DNA from: Desulfobaccales bacterium
GTDB taxonomy: Bacteria > Desulfobacterota > Desulfobaccia > Desulfobaccales > 0-14-0-80-60-11
NCBI GenBank assembly: GCA_041648175.1
Contig: JBAZPO010000008.1
Coordinates: forward strand, 62,001-126,000
DNA: 64,000 nt
Reading direction: 5' to 3'
This document shows positions 17,068 through 25,306 of the stretch, piece by piece. The position numbers and the translations under genes were made by a program. The notes under the pieces are model-generated. The model was not told the DNA's origin, ran no database searches, and saw only the letters and a list, made by a program, of their open reading frames with translations. Within the stretch, counting starts at the first letter, position 1. Every line of letters starts with the position of its first letter.

Positions 17068-17922
17068 ATGTTGCCAATTGACCTCTATCAGGGAATCGAG
17101 TCGGCCTGGTGCCCGGGTTGCGGCAATTTCGGCATGCTCAAGGCCTTCAAGCATGCCCTGGCGGAGCTGGAAATCCGGCCGGAAGCTTTCGTGGTGGTCT
17201 CGGGTATCGGCCAGTCGGGGAAATTTCCCCACTATCTCAAGTGCAACACCTTTAATGGCATTCACGGCCGCACCCTGCCCGTGGCCACGGGAGTGCGCTT
17301 GACCAATCATGAACTGAAAGTGGTGGCCGTGGCCGGTGACGGGGACTGCTACGGCGAAGGCGGCAATCACCTTCTGGCCGCGCTGCGGCGTAACCCCGAC
17401 CTCACCCTGGTGGTGCACAACAATCAAGTTTACGCCCTCACCAAAGGGCAGGCCTCACCCACCAGCGACCAGGGGTATAAAACTCTGCTGCAGCCCCACG
17501 GGGTGGCCTACCCACCGCTGCATGCCCTGGCTCTGGCGGTGGCCCAGGACTGCTCCTGGGTGGGCCGGGGGTTTGCCGGAAAAATAGAGCACCTTACTGG
17601 CCTCTATAAACAGGCCTTGACTCACAAAGGCTTCGCCTTGCTGGAAGTGTTGCAGCCGTGCGTGACTTTCAATAAGATCAATACTTACCAATGGTACCAA
17701 CAGCGGGTTTATGACGTTGAGAAAGAACCGGGCTACGACCCGGAGAATGAACTCTGGGCCTATCAAAAGGCCAAGGAGTGGGGGGAGCGCATCCCCATCG
17801 GGGTGATTTATCGTAACCCCCGGCCCACTCTGGAGGAGATGCAACCGGTGCTTAAGGCCGGCCCCTTAGCGCGACAACAACCAGAGCGTCCTGTAAGGGA
17901 GCTTCTCTCTGACTTTTTCTAA
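17068..17922 (+). CDS. korB: 2-oxoacid:ferredoxin oxidoreductase, beta subunit
   Basis: A 284-residue subunit that binds thiamine diphosphate. Motifs are WCPGCGNFG at the N-terminus and GDGDCYGEGGNH, the Mg-ThDP motif, near residue 90, with HNNQVYALTKGQASPT following. The four-gene PFOR type is excluded because gamma and alpha are fused upstream and no delta ferredoxin subunit is present, as in many KorAB enzymes. TTAGGAGGCGCC precedes ATG 17068. The last eleven codons are imperfectly repeated about 75 bases downstream. Confidence 0.92.
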   Translation: MLPIDLYQGIESAWCPGCGNFGMLKAFKHALAELEIRPEAFVVVSGIGQSGKFPHYLKCNTFNGIHGRTLPVATGVRLTNHELKVVAVAGDGDCYGEGGNHLLAALRRNPDLTLVVHNNQVYALTKGQASPTSDQGYKTLLQPHGVAYPPLHALALAVAQDCSWVGRGFAGKIEHLTGLYKQALTHKGFALLEVLQPCVTFNKINTYQWYQQRVYDVEKEPGYDPENELWAYQKAKEWGERIPIGVIYRNPRPTLEEMQPVLKAGPLARQQPERPVRELLSDFF

Positions 17923-18001
17923 GAGGTGTCTTGGCAAAAGTCAAAGTTTAATTTGAAGAAGCGTCCTTTAAGGAGCTTCTGGCAGACTTCTTCTAAAAAG
18001 G
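17923..18001 (+). repeat. Imperfect duplication of the korB 3' end
   Basis: In the frame ending at the TAA near 17995, the sequence reads Lys-Glu-Leu-Leu-Ala-Asp-Phe-Phe-stop. That is almost the true korB end, Arg-Glu-Leu-Leu-Ser-Asp-Phe-Phe-stop, about 75 bases earlier. The DNA words AGCGTCCT-TAAGGAGCTTCT and GACTT-TTCTAA are shared. It looks like a relic of a partial tandem duplication. Confidence 0.55.
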
Positions 18002-18003
18002 AA

Positions 18004-18177
18004 ATGACAATGACGGCAGAAAAAGAACTTCGGTCCTGGGATATCCTCAGAGAGCCCAATCGCATCTTGCTGGAGGAAGACTACGGCTCCAAGATGGAGC
18101 TTTTGATCTACACGTTAACCTGGGCCGTCGAGATCGGCCTCTGTTTCGCCCTGGCCATCGCCTATCTCCGGGGATAA
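18004..18177 (+). CDS. Small single-helix membrane protein downstream of korB
   Basis: A 57-residue product with an acidic soluble N-terminus (RSWDILREPNRILLEED) and one C-terminal membrane helix (about 36-55, IYTLTWAVEIGLCFALAIAY). AAAAAGGAA precedes ATG 18004. A longer frame from 17926 runs through the korB tail repeat and is rejected. Placement right after korAB suggests a small accessory subunit or anchor, but no family is recognised. Confidence 0.65.
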   Translation: MTMTAEKELRSWDILREPNRILLEEDYGSKMELLIYTLTWAVEIGLCFALAIAYLRG

Positions 18178-18320
18178 AGATGTCCGCTGCGGCGGCTGAC
18201 AGCGCGGTTTTGGCACCCTTGGGATGGTAAGGCTGGGTTATGTTGCAAAACGCTACGCTTTATAACTCCGGGATAAGCGCGTTTTTTTGAATATGGTTTA
18301 TAAATTTTTTGCTAATCATA
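18178..18320. other. Spacer with no gene
   Basis: No coding frame is convincing. The last 60 bases are AT-rich and lead into the promoter at 18321. Confidence 0.4.
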
Positions 18321-18349
18321 TTGAAATAAACTTGCATAGGGCATAGAAT
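18321..18349 (+). promoter_or_regulatory. Strong sigma-70 promoter ahead of the U32 peptidase leader
   Basis: TTGAAA (18321-18326), exactly 17 bases, TAGAAT (18344-18349). This is one of the best promoter matches in the window. Transcription would begin near 18356, leaving about 180 bases before the start codon. Confidence 0.65.
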
Positions 18350-18353
18350 ATAC

Positions 18354-18534
18354 TCAGAGGAGAACCCTCAGCATCAGATTTTTGACGAACCCGCTAACTA
18401 GCGGGAATCAGGCAGTAAGTAGGCGCGAGGCAGGAACCCACCACTCCTGGGGGTTACCACAGGCACTGGCGTAAGCAAGTTCGCAGAGCCAAGGTACCTT
18501 TTGCGGCACAGGCTCAGGGAGGTGTGGTGAGACC
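18354..18534 (+). ncRNA. Structured leader or small RNA, type unknown
   Basis: About 180 transcribed, GC-rich bases contain a likely closing stem (CCCTCAGC near 18364 with GCTCAGGG near 18512, one mismatch) and at least three internal hairpins: CCCGC-taacta-GCGGG at 18390-18405, ACCC-accactcctgg-GGGT around 18436-18454, and GGC-actg-GCG against CGC-aga-GCC at 18462-18490. The GGGGGTTACCACAGG stretch recalls the 3' half of 6S RNA, but the arrangement does not align with it. It could be a regulatory leader of the U32 gene. No known riboswitch core fits. Confidence 0.4.
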
Positions 18535-19563
18535 ATGATAAATGAATTGTTAGCTCCGGGCGGCAGCCTGGAAATGGTGGAGGGGGTTTTTAAGAGCGGC
18601 GCCAATGCCGTGTATGTTGGGGCCAAAGGCTTCAGCCGCCGCAAGTGCGCCTGGGAGTTGGAAGACAGCCAGATCGGGGAAGCGGTTCGCATTGCCGACG
18701 ATTACCAGGGGAAGATCCGGGTTGCCTTGAACGCGGAAATCCCGGTGGAAAAATTAGCCCTGGTGGTGCAAAAGGTCGAAAAGTACGCCCACTTCGGCGT
18801 CGAAGGGGTGATTGTGAAAACCTCGGCGGTGATGCAGGAAGTACACCGGCTTATCCCGGAATTGGTCATTCACGCCAGCGTGGGTTGCAATATCCAGACC
18901 CAGGAGGAGATGGCCCGCTTTAAGGCCTACGGCGCCACCCAATTAGTGGCTTCCACGGAAATCGACACCGCGGCCAAGCTGACGCGGTTCAAACGGGAAG
19001 CCGATGAACTGGGGCTCAAGACCGAGATTTTGGTTCACGGCAACCGCTGTATCGGCGGGGTCGGAAATTGTATGTTCCACGAACTTATCGCCGATTCTTA
19101 CATCCGGAAGGTCTATCGGGATGAAGATGGCAACGAGGTCGTGGAGTACGAAGGCTGGCCCGACCGGAGCGGCAGCTGTTTTCGTATCTGCCTGCTCACT
19201 GATGAGCAGCGTCGGAAAGTTTTGTCCAAACGCGGGCAACCGCTGGAAAAGATCGAGGCCATCAACGCACGGGTCCGGCAGCATCCTAACGTGGCTTTTG
19301 CGATCCTGGGTGATGAATTGAAAGCCTACCTGAACCTGGGAATCGCCACCATCAAGGTCCAGGGCCGGGAGTATGCAGTTACCATGATCTCCCGCATGAT
19401 CGGCTGTTACCGTCAGCTTATCGATGCGCACGCCCGGGGTGAAGACATCAACAGTGCCTTTTACCAGCGGATTCAGGACACGCTGGCGGCCCTGGTGTCT
19501 GAGCGGGATCAGGCCCGGATGGAAAAGACCAAGGAACTCCATCGCCATATCGTGGGATTGTAG
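18535..19563 (+). CDS. Peptidase U32 family protein
   Basis: A 342-residue protein with the U32 (collagenase-like) TIM-barrel opening LLAPGGSLEMVEGVFKSGANAVYVG. Conserved cysteines that could hold an iron-sulfur cluster are in HGNRCIGGVGNCMF and GSCFRICL. Relatives include UbiU/UbiV and TrhP/RlhA, which act in oxygen-independent hydroxylation of quinones or RNA, so the enzyme may be a hydroxylase rather than a protease. The start at 18535 is within reach of GGGAGG. It has a strong promoter and a long structured leader upstream, and a terminator downstream, so it is a single-gene unit. Confidence 0.88.
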   Translation: MINELLAPGGSLEMVEGVFKSGANAVYVGAKGFSRRKCAWELEDSQIGEAVRIADDYQGKIRVALNAEIPVEKLALVVQKVEKYAHFGVEGVIVKTSAVMQEVHRLIPELVIHASVGCNIQTQEEMARFKAYGATQLVASTEIDTAAKLTRFKREADELGLKTEILVHGNRCIGGVGNCMFHELIADSYIRKVYRDEDGNEVVEYEGWPDRSGSCFRICLLTDEQRRKVLSKRGQPLEKIEAINARVRQHPNVAFAILGDELKAYLNLGIATIKVQGREYAVTMISRMIGCYRQLIDAHARGEDINSAFYQRIQDTLAALVSERDQARMEKTKELHRHIVGL

Positions 19564-19614
19564 AATCTATCATTTTTGTTGATTGATCGAATAAATTTAC
19601 TTTCTTGTCACGAG

Positions 19615-19645
19615 AAGCCTGCCTTATAATAGGGCAGGCTTTTTT
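19615..19645 (+). terminator. Intrinsic terminator after the U32 gene
   Basis: AGCCTGCC (19616-19623) pairs with GGCAGGCT (19633-19640), followed by TTTTT. Confidence 0.9.
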
Positions 19646-19720
19646 ATGGGCATGAAGTATTCCCCTTTAAGGAATTGTTGGGGTGGCTGAATTAAGATTA
19701 GGCATGAGGCGATAGCGGCT

Positions 19721-21355
19721 GTGAAGTCCTTTGACGATTCTTTCGAGCCTACGGGCTTATCCTTCTGGGTCGGCCTGCTGCTAAGCATCCTGATTCTCGT
19801 CAGCAGTTTTTATAACCTGGCCAATTATCCCACTATCTGGTGGGATGAGGCCATCTTTTCCGAAACCGCCGCTAACCTGGCGCAACATAACCGCTACGCC
19901 TTTACGGTGCAAAGTCCCAATCAGTTAAATGATCTGGACTTTCGGATCAGCGCGGGGCCCGCGGTGATCCTGCCCGTGGCCCTGGCCTACAAAATTTTCG
20001 GCGTCAATCTGTTTTCCGGCCGGCTGGTGTCCGGGGCCTATCTGGTCCTCACCTTCCTGGCCCTGTTCGTGGTGTCCCGTCGCCTCTGGGGCTCCTTTAC
20101 GGCCTTGTTGGCCGTGGCCCTGGCCCTTCTGGGCACCGATGTTTTTTACTGGGGCCGCTCGGTCTTGGGGGATATTCCTGCCCTGGGGCTCTTCCTGTGC
20201 GCCCTCTGCTTTCTGATCCGGGGCCTTGAATCCCGACCGCTCTGGCCCCTGTTGTTGGGCGGGGTATTTTTGGGGCTGGCTTTTGACGCCAAGGAATTTT
20301 ATGGCCTGGCCTTCCTACCCCCTTTAATTATTATGGCCCGGCAGACCTGGGGCGAAAAAAGGCGTCTGGCGCTTCGGGTCCTGGCCTTCGCCGTTGGTGC
20401 GGCCTTGCCGCTATTGGCCTACCTGTTGCTCAAGGCGCTGATCCTGGGGAGCCTGTCAGGCGCGGCCCTCCATTTCCTGGCGCAGAAAAAGCTCCTCTGC
20501 CACGAGTTTTTCACGCCCCTGACTATCGGCCGCATCTATCCCGAGAGTGTGCTTTTGCTGCTGCAGGACCCGCTTTTCTGGCTGGGAGCCCTGGGGGTTG
20601 TCTGGATCTGGAAGAAAGAAACTCCCTCCATCGGGATGAACTTATGGATTTGGAACTTCCTGCTTTGGAGCGCGGTTTACCTTACCGCGGTCTTTTGGCA
20701 CCGCTTCGCTCTACCGGCCCTTTTTTTGGCTTGTCCACTGGCCGCTTATTTCCTCAAGCAAGGTGCGACCCGGCTGGCAGCCGGGGACTGCGCCCGCCCG
20801 CCCCGCTGGTTGGCCCCTGGCATCATCGCGGTTGGTCTCGTCCTGTTCTGTCCGGCCACCGGCCTGGATTTTTTTAAGCAGATCCTCACCTGTCGCAGTG
20901 ATACCCCCATGCGCCTGGTACAGTATCTCCGCATGCACGTGCCCAATCGCTGCCTCATCGAAACCCCGGAATATGAACTGGCCTTCCTGGATGATGACCA
21001 CCGAATCCACCTCATGCCGTCATATTACTTCGTGGAATCCACCCCGGACCAGGTAGTGCTGCATAACCCCAGGAAAGAACCTTATAACTTTGATCAGGTG
21101 GGGGCCGACGTCCTGATCCTGGGGACCTTCGGCAAGGGCGTTTTCAAGCAGATCTATCCGGCGGCGCGCATCAACCGGGAGTGGCGCCGCATCGCCCAGG
21201 TAGATTATTACGATATCTATATATTGAGAAAATCAGAAAAAAAGATGTTACAATTGATCAATCGAACCTTGGCCTCCTACCATAAAGATAGTCTGATCAG
21301 ACTTGCCAGTCAGAACGATGTCCAGCCAGCGCCGGTTAATACGTTCCATCACTGA
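19721..21355 (+). CDS. GT-C family membrane glycosyltransferase (ArnT/PMT-like)
   Basis: A 544-residue protein with about ten membrane helices and a soluble C-terminal third. The first periplasmic loop carries WWDEAIFSETAANLA; the acidic Asp-Glu after a hydrophobic segment is the catalytic signature of GT-C enzymes, which use polyprenyl-phosphate sugars. GRSVLGDIPALGLF is the usual second conserved loop. The start is GTG 19721 because upstream in-frame ATG codons are followed by stops. The gene overlaps the following ATP-grasp gene by 38 bases. The target (lipid A, glycan or protein) is unknown. Confidence 0.82.
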   Translation: MKSFDDSFEPTGLSFWVGLLLSILILVSSFYNLANYPTIWWDEAIFSETAANLAQHNRYAFTVQSPNQLNDLDFRISAGPAVILPVALAYKIFGVNLFSGRLVSGAYLVLTFLALFVVSRRLWGSFTALLAVALALLGTDVFYWGRSVLGDIPALGLFLCALCFLIRGLESRPLWPLLLGGVFLGLAFDAKEFYGLAFLPPLIIMARQTWGEKRRLALRVLAFAVGAALPLLAYLLLKALILGSLSGAALHFLAQKKLLCHEFFTPLTIGRIYPESVLLLLQDPLFWLGALGVVWIWKKETPSIGMNLWIWNFLLWSAVYLTAVFWHRFALPALFLACPLAAYFLKQGATRLAAGDCARPPRWLAPGIIAVGLVLFCPATGLDFFKQILTCRSDTPMRLVQYLRMHVPNRCLIETPEYELAFLDDDHRIHLMPSYYFVESTPDQVVLHNPRKEPYNFDQVGADVLILGTFGKGVFKQIYPAARINREWRRIAQVDYYDIYILRKSEKKMLQLINRTLASYHKDSLIRLASQNDVQPAPVNTFHH

Positions 21356-22100
21356 TTTCCGCCGCCTCTATCGGCAGCTCGCTTCCGGTGACCTGGTGGT
21401 CGGCGTCCTGGCGGTGCGGTCCGGCGAAGAGATTAAAATGCTGGACCTGATGGCCAAAGAAGTGGCCTTCTTCCCTGCGGTTCTGTCCCAATTCTTAAGC
21501 CGCTCCAAAGCGGCCCAGGCTGAAGTTTTGGCGGACTATATGGTTCCCGGGAGTTTTGTGGCTTATGCCCTGGCCGATCTGGCCGCACACCTCCCCGAAT
21601 TTCAGGGCCGGGATGCAGTGGTGGCCAAACGGGACCGTGGCCACCTGGGCCTGGGGGTCAGCCTCTGGCCCTCATTGGAAACCCTGTACAGTCTGGCAAG
21701 CCTCCAGGGGCTCACCTACCCTCTGGTTGTCCAGCCTTTCCTGGCAGACGCCCGGGATGTTCGGGTGGTGGTATTGGGCGACTATGTCGAGGCCTATGAA
21801 CGGCTCAACCCCCACAGTTTTCGTAAGAATCTTTTTCAGGGAGGTTCCTCCCGTCCTTTTACCCTCACCCAAGAACGACAGCATTTTTGCCGGGAGGTGA
21901 TGGCCCGGGGGAACTTTCCTTATGCCATCCTGGACCTGCTCCTTGATCCTGAAGGCGGCCGGCCTTATCTTTCAGAAATCAGCTTTAAGGGCGGACTGAC
22001 CGGAGCCTGCCTTTCCCAGGCCGAGTTCCGGGATCGCGTCGCCGCTCTGGAAGAGGAGTTCTGCCGATCATGGGAAAACTCATCGAAGACCCTGCCTTAA
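21318..22100 (+). CDS. ATP-grasp/RimK-like protein
   Basis: A 260-residue protein resembling the C-terminal half of RimK/glutathione synthase-type ATP-grasp ligases: VVAKRDRGHLGLGVSLW for the nucleotide-binding lysine and glycine loop, VQPFLADARDVRVVVLGD, and LDLLLDPEGGRPYLSEIS for the metal-binding end. It would join a carboxylate to an amine with ATP. The start at ATG 21318 lies inside the preceding glycosyltransferase gene, and the end overlaps the phosphoribosyltransferase by 31 bases. This implies tight coupling of the three. The substrate is unknown. Confidence 0.72.
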   Translation: MSSQRRLIRSITDFRRLYRQLASGDLVVGVLAVRSGEEIKMLDLMAKEVAFFPAVLSQFLSRSKAAQAEVLADYMVPGSFVAYALADLAAHLPEFQGRDAVVAKRDRGHLGLGVSLWPSLETLYSLASLQGLTYPLVVQPFLADARDVRVVVLGDYVEAYERLNPHSFRKNLFQGGSSRPFTLTQERQHFCREVMARGNFPYAILDLLLDPEGGRPYLSEISFKGGLTGACLSQAEFRDRVAALEEEFCRSWENSSKTLP

Positions 22101-22759
22101 GGGATCATATTCAGGTCTTTGTTGACCGCACTGATGCGGGCCGGCGGCTAGCTGGTTTTCTGGACGGCTATCGAGGGACTGACGTGGGCCTCTTTGCCAT
22201 CCCCGCCGGCGGCGTGCCGGTAGCCACAGAAATCGCCCGGGCTCTGGCGATGCCTCTGGATCTCATCATCGTCCGCAAAATTCAGCTTCCCTGGACCACG
22301 GAAGCGGGGTTCGGGGCGCTGGACCCCGGCGGCCAGGCGATCTTCAACGAAGATTTGATCCGCCGCATGTCTCTTTCCCCCGCAGATATCGACGCCCAGG
22401 TACAAACGACCGCCGCAGGCCTAAAGCAGCGGGAAAAACGTCTCCGGCACGGCAAACCCTACGCCCTTCTTTCCGGCCGCCCAGCCCTGGTGGTGGATGA
22501 CGGCCTGGCCTCGGGCTATACCATGCGGGCCGCGGTCGGCTTCCTCAAGGCCCAGGGGGCCGGGAAACTCATTGTCGCGGTGCCCACCGCGTCCGAGCAC
22601 ACCGTCTTTGACCTGCTTCCCCTGGTGGATGAGCTTTACTGCCTCAACGTGCGGGGTGGCTATTCCTTCGCCGTAGCCGAGGCTTATGAAAACTGGTATG
22701 ATCTCACCGAGGACGAAGTCCTAAAAATTCTGGAATCATTGGCTCAAGATAATTCATAG
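22070..22759 (+). CDS. Phosphoribosyltransferase-fold protein
   Basis: A 229-residue type I phosphoribosyltransferase. The PRPP loop is LVVDDGLASGYTMRAA near residues 140-155, preceded by the family core IPAGGVPVATEIARAL and VRKIQLPWTTEAGFGA. Proteins of this subfamily are often annotated only as phosphoribosyltransferase and sit with hydrolases or ATP-grasp enzymes. It overlaps the ATP-grasp gene, which suggests a shared small-molecule pathway. The base specificity is not visible. Confidence 0.85.
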   Translation: MGKLIEDPALRDHIQVFVDRTDAGRRLAGFLDGYRGTDVGLFAIPAGGVPVATEIARALAMPLDLIIVRKIQLPWTTEAGFGALDPGGQAIFNEDLIRRMSLSPADIDAQVQTTAAGLKQREKRLRHGKPYALLSGRPALVVDDGLASGYTMRAAVGFLKAQGAGKLIVAVPTASEHTVFDLLPLVDELYCLNVRGGYSFAVAEAYENWYDLTEDEVLKILESLAQDNS

Positions 22760-22800
22760 GGCGGCCCCTGGCCCCATATCGGCGTGCACGGCACGCCCTA
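22757..22800. repeat. Palindromic repeat, TAGGGCG/CGCCCTA word
   Basis: TAGGGCG at the left pairs with CGCCCTA at the right, with an inner GGCGTGC-acg-GCACGCC. A related copy is at 57462-57512. Confidence 0.65.
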
Positions 22801-22835
22801 TTTATCCTTTCCAAGCTCTGCTTGGCCACCTCAAA

Positions 22836-23450
22836 ATGAACAAATCTCTACCTTCAAACCTGTTACCGGCTCCCATCCCCAAAAATCGGTTGGCCTTTGA
22901 TATCGATGGCGTGGTTGCCGATATCATGACTACTTTTCTGGACCTGGCCCGGGAACGTTACAACCAGGGGCATCACCTGCGCTACGAGCATATCACCACC
23001 TTCATGCTTTCGGAATGCCTGGACCTGCCAACCGGGATCATCGACGAACTCATCCGGGAGCTCATCGACCGGCCCCATGAACTGGCTATTGCGCCCTTCC
23101 CCCAAGCCGTGCCGGTCTTGACCCGCCTGGCCCAGGAAACACCGCTCTTATTTGTGACGGCCCGGGACCGGGCCTGGCCCATCGAACGCTGGCTGCAGCG
23201 CAACCTGGCTGCGGTATCGCCTGCGGCCATCCGGGTCCTGGCCACCGGCGACCCCGATACCAAGATTCACTACCTCAAGGACCACGGCATTCAGTATTTC
23301 GTGGAAGACCGGTTGGAAACTTGCCTGCAACTAGCCGACCACGGCATTACCCCCATCGTCTTTGCCCAACCCTGGAACCGCCGTTCCCACCCCTTTCCGG
23401 AAGTGGCCGATTGGCCTGCGCTGGAGGGCCTGATCTTCGAGGAGAGATAG
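22836..23450 (+). CDS. HAD-family 5'(3')-deoxyribonucleotidase-like phosphatase
   Basis: A 204-residue HAD hydrolase. Motif I is FDIDGVVADI with the two catalytic Asp residues, motif II is LFVTARDR, and motif III/IV is YFVEDRLETC. The segment PIVFAQPWNRR resembles the FDxPYN end of NT5C-type nucleotidases, which remove phosphate from deoxynucleotides. An unstructured 15-residue N-terminus precedes motif I. A terminator-like hairpin follows before thiC. Confidence 0.8.
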   Translation: MNKSLPSNLLPAPIPKNRLAFDIDGVVADIMTTFLDLARERYNQGHHLRYEHITTFMLSECLDLPTGIIDELIRELIDRPHELAIAPFPQAVPVLTRLAQETPLLFVTARDRAWPIERWLQRNLAAVSPAAIRVLATGDPDTKIHYLKDHGIQYFVEDRLETCLQLADHGITPIVFAQPWNRRSHPFPEVADWPALEGLIFEER

Positions 23451-23462
23451 ATCCATGGGAGA

Positions 23463-23502
23463 GGGGGCCAGGGGCTTTTTTGTAAGTGGCCCCTATCCCC
23501 TC
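23463..23502 (+). terminator. Imperfect intrinsic terminator between the HAD gene and thiC
   Basis: GAGGGGGCCAGGGGC pairs with GGCCCCTATCCCCTC with an internal mismatch, and a T-rich loop and a short TTT follow. Confidence 0.55.
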
Positions 23503-23559
23503 TTTAACAACCTCCCCCCAAACCTTCCATTTTCACAAACGTTAAGATAAAATACCCTT

Positions 23560-24822
23560 ATGACGCAGAGGGAAGCAGCATTAGCAGGCAAGATTACGCT
23601 GGCCATGGAACAGGCCGCGGCCGCCGAGGGCGTGGACCCCGAGATCATTCGCCAGGGTTTGGCTCTGGGCACTGTCGCGGTCCCGGCCAACCGGGAGCAC
23701 CGGGGGCTTAAACCCGCGGCTATCGGAGCCGGCGTCCGGGTCAAGATCAACGCCAATATCGGCACCTCGCCCCACGACGTGAGTCTGGAAAAAGAACAGG
23801 CCAAATTAGCCGCAGCCCTCACGTACGGGGCGGATGCGGTCATGGACCTGTCCACCGGCGGCAACCTGGATGAAATTCGCACCGCGCTCCTGGCCAACTG
23901 TCCGGCGCCCTTCGGCACCGTGCCCATCTACCAGGTGATGACCGAAGCCAAAAGCCTGGATGACGTCAAGGCCGACGACCTTCTGGGCATGGTGCACCAC
24001 CACGCCAAACAAGGCGTGGACTTCGTCACGGTACACTGCGGGGTCACGCGAGCCGCTCTACCCTTGCTCAAAAAGCGAGTCACCGGCGTGGTCTCCCGGG
24101 GGGGCGCCTTCCTCTCAGCCTGGATGCGCCGGTATAAGCGGGAAAATCCCCTGTACGAGCACTATGACAAGCTGCTGGCCATTGCCAAAGAGTACGACGT
24201 CACCCTTTCCCTGGGGGATGGCCTGCGCCCCGGCTGTCTCGCCGACGCCACCGACAAGGCCCAGCTCCACGAACTGAAAGTTTTGGGCGAACTCACCAAA
24301 CGCGCCTGGGCCGCGGGCGTCCAGGTCATAGTGGAAGGGCCGGGCCACTTGCCACTTAACGCCATCCAAAAAAACGTCCGCCTTCAGCAGAAATATTGCG
24401 CCAACGCCCCGTTTTATGTTCTCGGGCCCCTGGTCACCGACGTGGCCTCAGGCTACGATCATATCGCCGGGGCCATCGGGGGGGCCTTGGCCGCCACCCT
24501 GGGCGCGGCCTTTTTGTGTTACGTCACCCCTGCCGAACATCTGAAACTCCCGGAAGTGGAGGATGTCATCGACGGCGTGGTGGCCTCCCGCATCGCGGCC
24601 CACGCCGCGGACATCGCCCGGGGCCTGCCCGGCGCCGCGGACTGGGACCTGAAAATGTCTCAGGCCCGCCGGGCCTTAGACTGGGATACCCAGATCAAGC
24701 TTTCCATCAACCCCACCAAAGCCCGGCGCTACCGGGACCTCTCCCAGGCCAAAGACGACCAGTGCACCATGTGCGGCAAGTTCTGCGCCATGAAGGTGTT
24801 TGACGATAAATTCGAGGAATAA
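23560..24822 (+). CDS. thiC: Phosphomethylpyrimidine synthase ThiC (or BzaF-type paralogue)
   Basis: A 420-residue radical SAM enzyme that converts aminoimidazole ribotide to the thiamine pyrimidine HMP-P. The core includes KINANIGTSP, VMDLSTGGN, YEHYDKLLAIAKEYDVTLSLGDGLRPG and EGPGHLPLN. The atypical C-terminal cluster motif is CTMCGKFCAMK (C-x2-C-x4-C), as in ThiC. The close relative BzaF makes 5-hydroxybenzimidazole for cobamides from the same substrate, and the two are hard to tell apart by eye. The 110 bases upstream contain no TPP-riboswitch core, which is unusual for thiC. Confidence 0.88.
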   Translation: MTQREAALAGKITLAMEQAAAAEGVDPEIIRQGLALGTVAVPANREHRGLKPAAIGAGVRVKINANIGTSPHDVSLEKEQAKLAAALTYGADAVMDLSTGGNLDEIRTALLANCPAPFGTVPIYQVMTEAKSLDDVKADDLLGMVHHHAKQGVDFVTVHCGVTRAALPLLKKRVTGVVSRGGAFLSAWMRRYKRENPLYEHYDKLLAIAKEYDVTLSLGDGLRPGCLADATDKAQLHELKVLGELTKRAWAAGVQVIVEGPGHLPLNAIQKNVRLQQKYCANAPFYVLGPLVTDVASGYDHIAGAIGGALAATLGAAFLCYVTPAEHLKLPEVEDVIDGVVASRIAAHAADIARGLPGAADWDLKMSQARRALDWDTQIKLSINPTKARRYRDLSQAKDDQCTMCGKFCAMKVFDDKFEE

Positions 24823-24884
24823 GTTCTTGGGGAGGGGCCAGGGACGGAAGCCCAACCCCACCCCCAACCCCGTAAGCAAAAATC

Positions 24885-24913
24885 GTAGGGGCGGGTTTGA
24901 AACCCGCCCCTAC
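24885..24913. repeat. Perfect palindromic repeat, GTAGGGGCGGGTTT word
   Basis: GTAGGGGCGGGTTT and its exact complement AAACCCGCCCCTAC meet with one base between. It is the perfect form of 7183-7212. Confidence 0.8.
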
Positions 24914-25009
24914 ACGGGTATTTTCATATTTTAAGGTGACATAGATTAATAAGGAAATGCGTTCAAATAGGTAATTTAGTAACCACAGGTTTTACCGTGA
25001 AAATCCAAA

Positions 25010-25044
25010 TCCCCCTAAATCCCCCTTTTTCAAAGGGGGACTTC
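25010..25044. repeat. Hairpin repeat with CCCCC/GGGGG arms
   Basis: AAATCCCCCTTTTT and CAAAGGGGGACTT form a hairpin. The same words recur at 30425-30451. Confidence 0.65.
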
Positions 25045-25211
25045 CTCTCCCTGCCTTTAGGCTAGCGCTTTCAGAAACGAGGGTTCAGTCGGCGCCTAAC
25101 TTCATTGAAATTACCTTTATGAGCGCAAGTATTAACACCTGCTAATTAACAAACCTTAACACCATTCCGCAAATTTCCATCAAACCCGCATTCCTGCTGG
25201 TTTCTTGATTC

Positions 25212-25227
25212 TGGCATGTTCCTTGCT
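25212..25227 (+). promoter_or_regulatory. Sigma-54 (-24/-12) promoter of the octahaem cytochrome
   Basis: TGGCATG (25212-25218), TTCC and TTGCT (25223-25227) match the TGGCAC-N5-TTGCW consensus with the required GG-N10-GC spacing. The start codon is about 80 bases downstream. RpoN control would need an enhancer-binding activator, and none is encoded nearby. Confidence 0.6.
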
Positions 25228-25306
25228 TTTGATTTAGTAACCTAAGCTGCTGGTCTGCGCGCTGAAATTTCCGGCAGACATCAACCTCCCGCGGAAAGGA
25301 GCAGGT

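Larger units (their letters stand above)
24823..25211. other. Repeat-bearing spacer with no gene
   Basis: This stretch holds the GTAGGGGCGGGTTT palindrome at 24885-24913 and the CCCCCTTTTTCAAAGGGGG hairpin near 25020-25041. The rest is AT-rich and shows no supported coding frame. Confidence 0.5.

Noticed and set aside
18354..18534. 6S RNA
   Set aside because: A GGGTTAC-like segment resembles the 3' half, but the 5' half is too short and the closing stem overlaps the U32 ribosome binding site.
23451..23559. TPP riboswitch ahead of thiC
   Set aside because: No CTGAGA core or partner arm is present.
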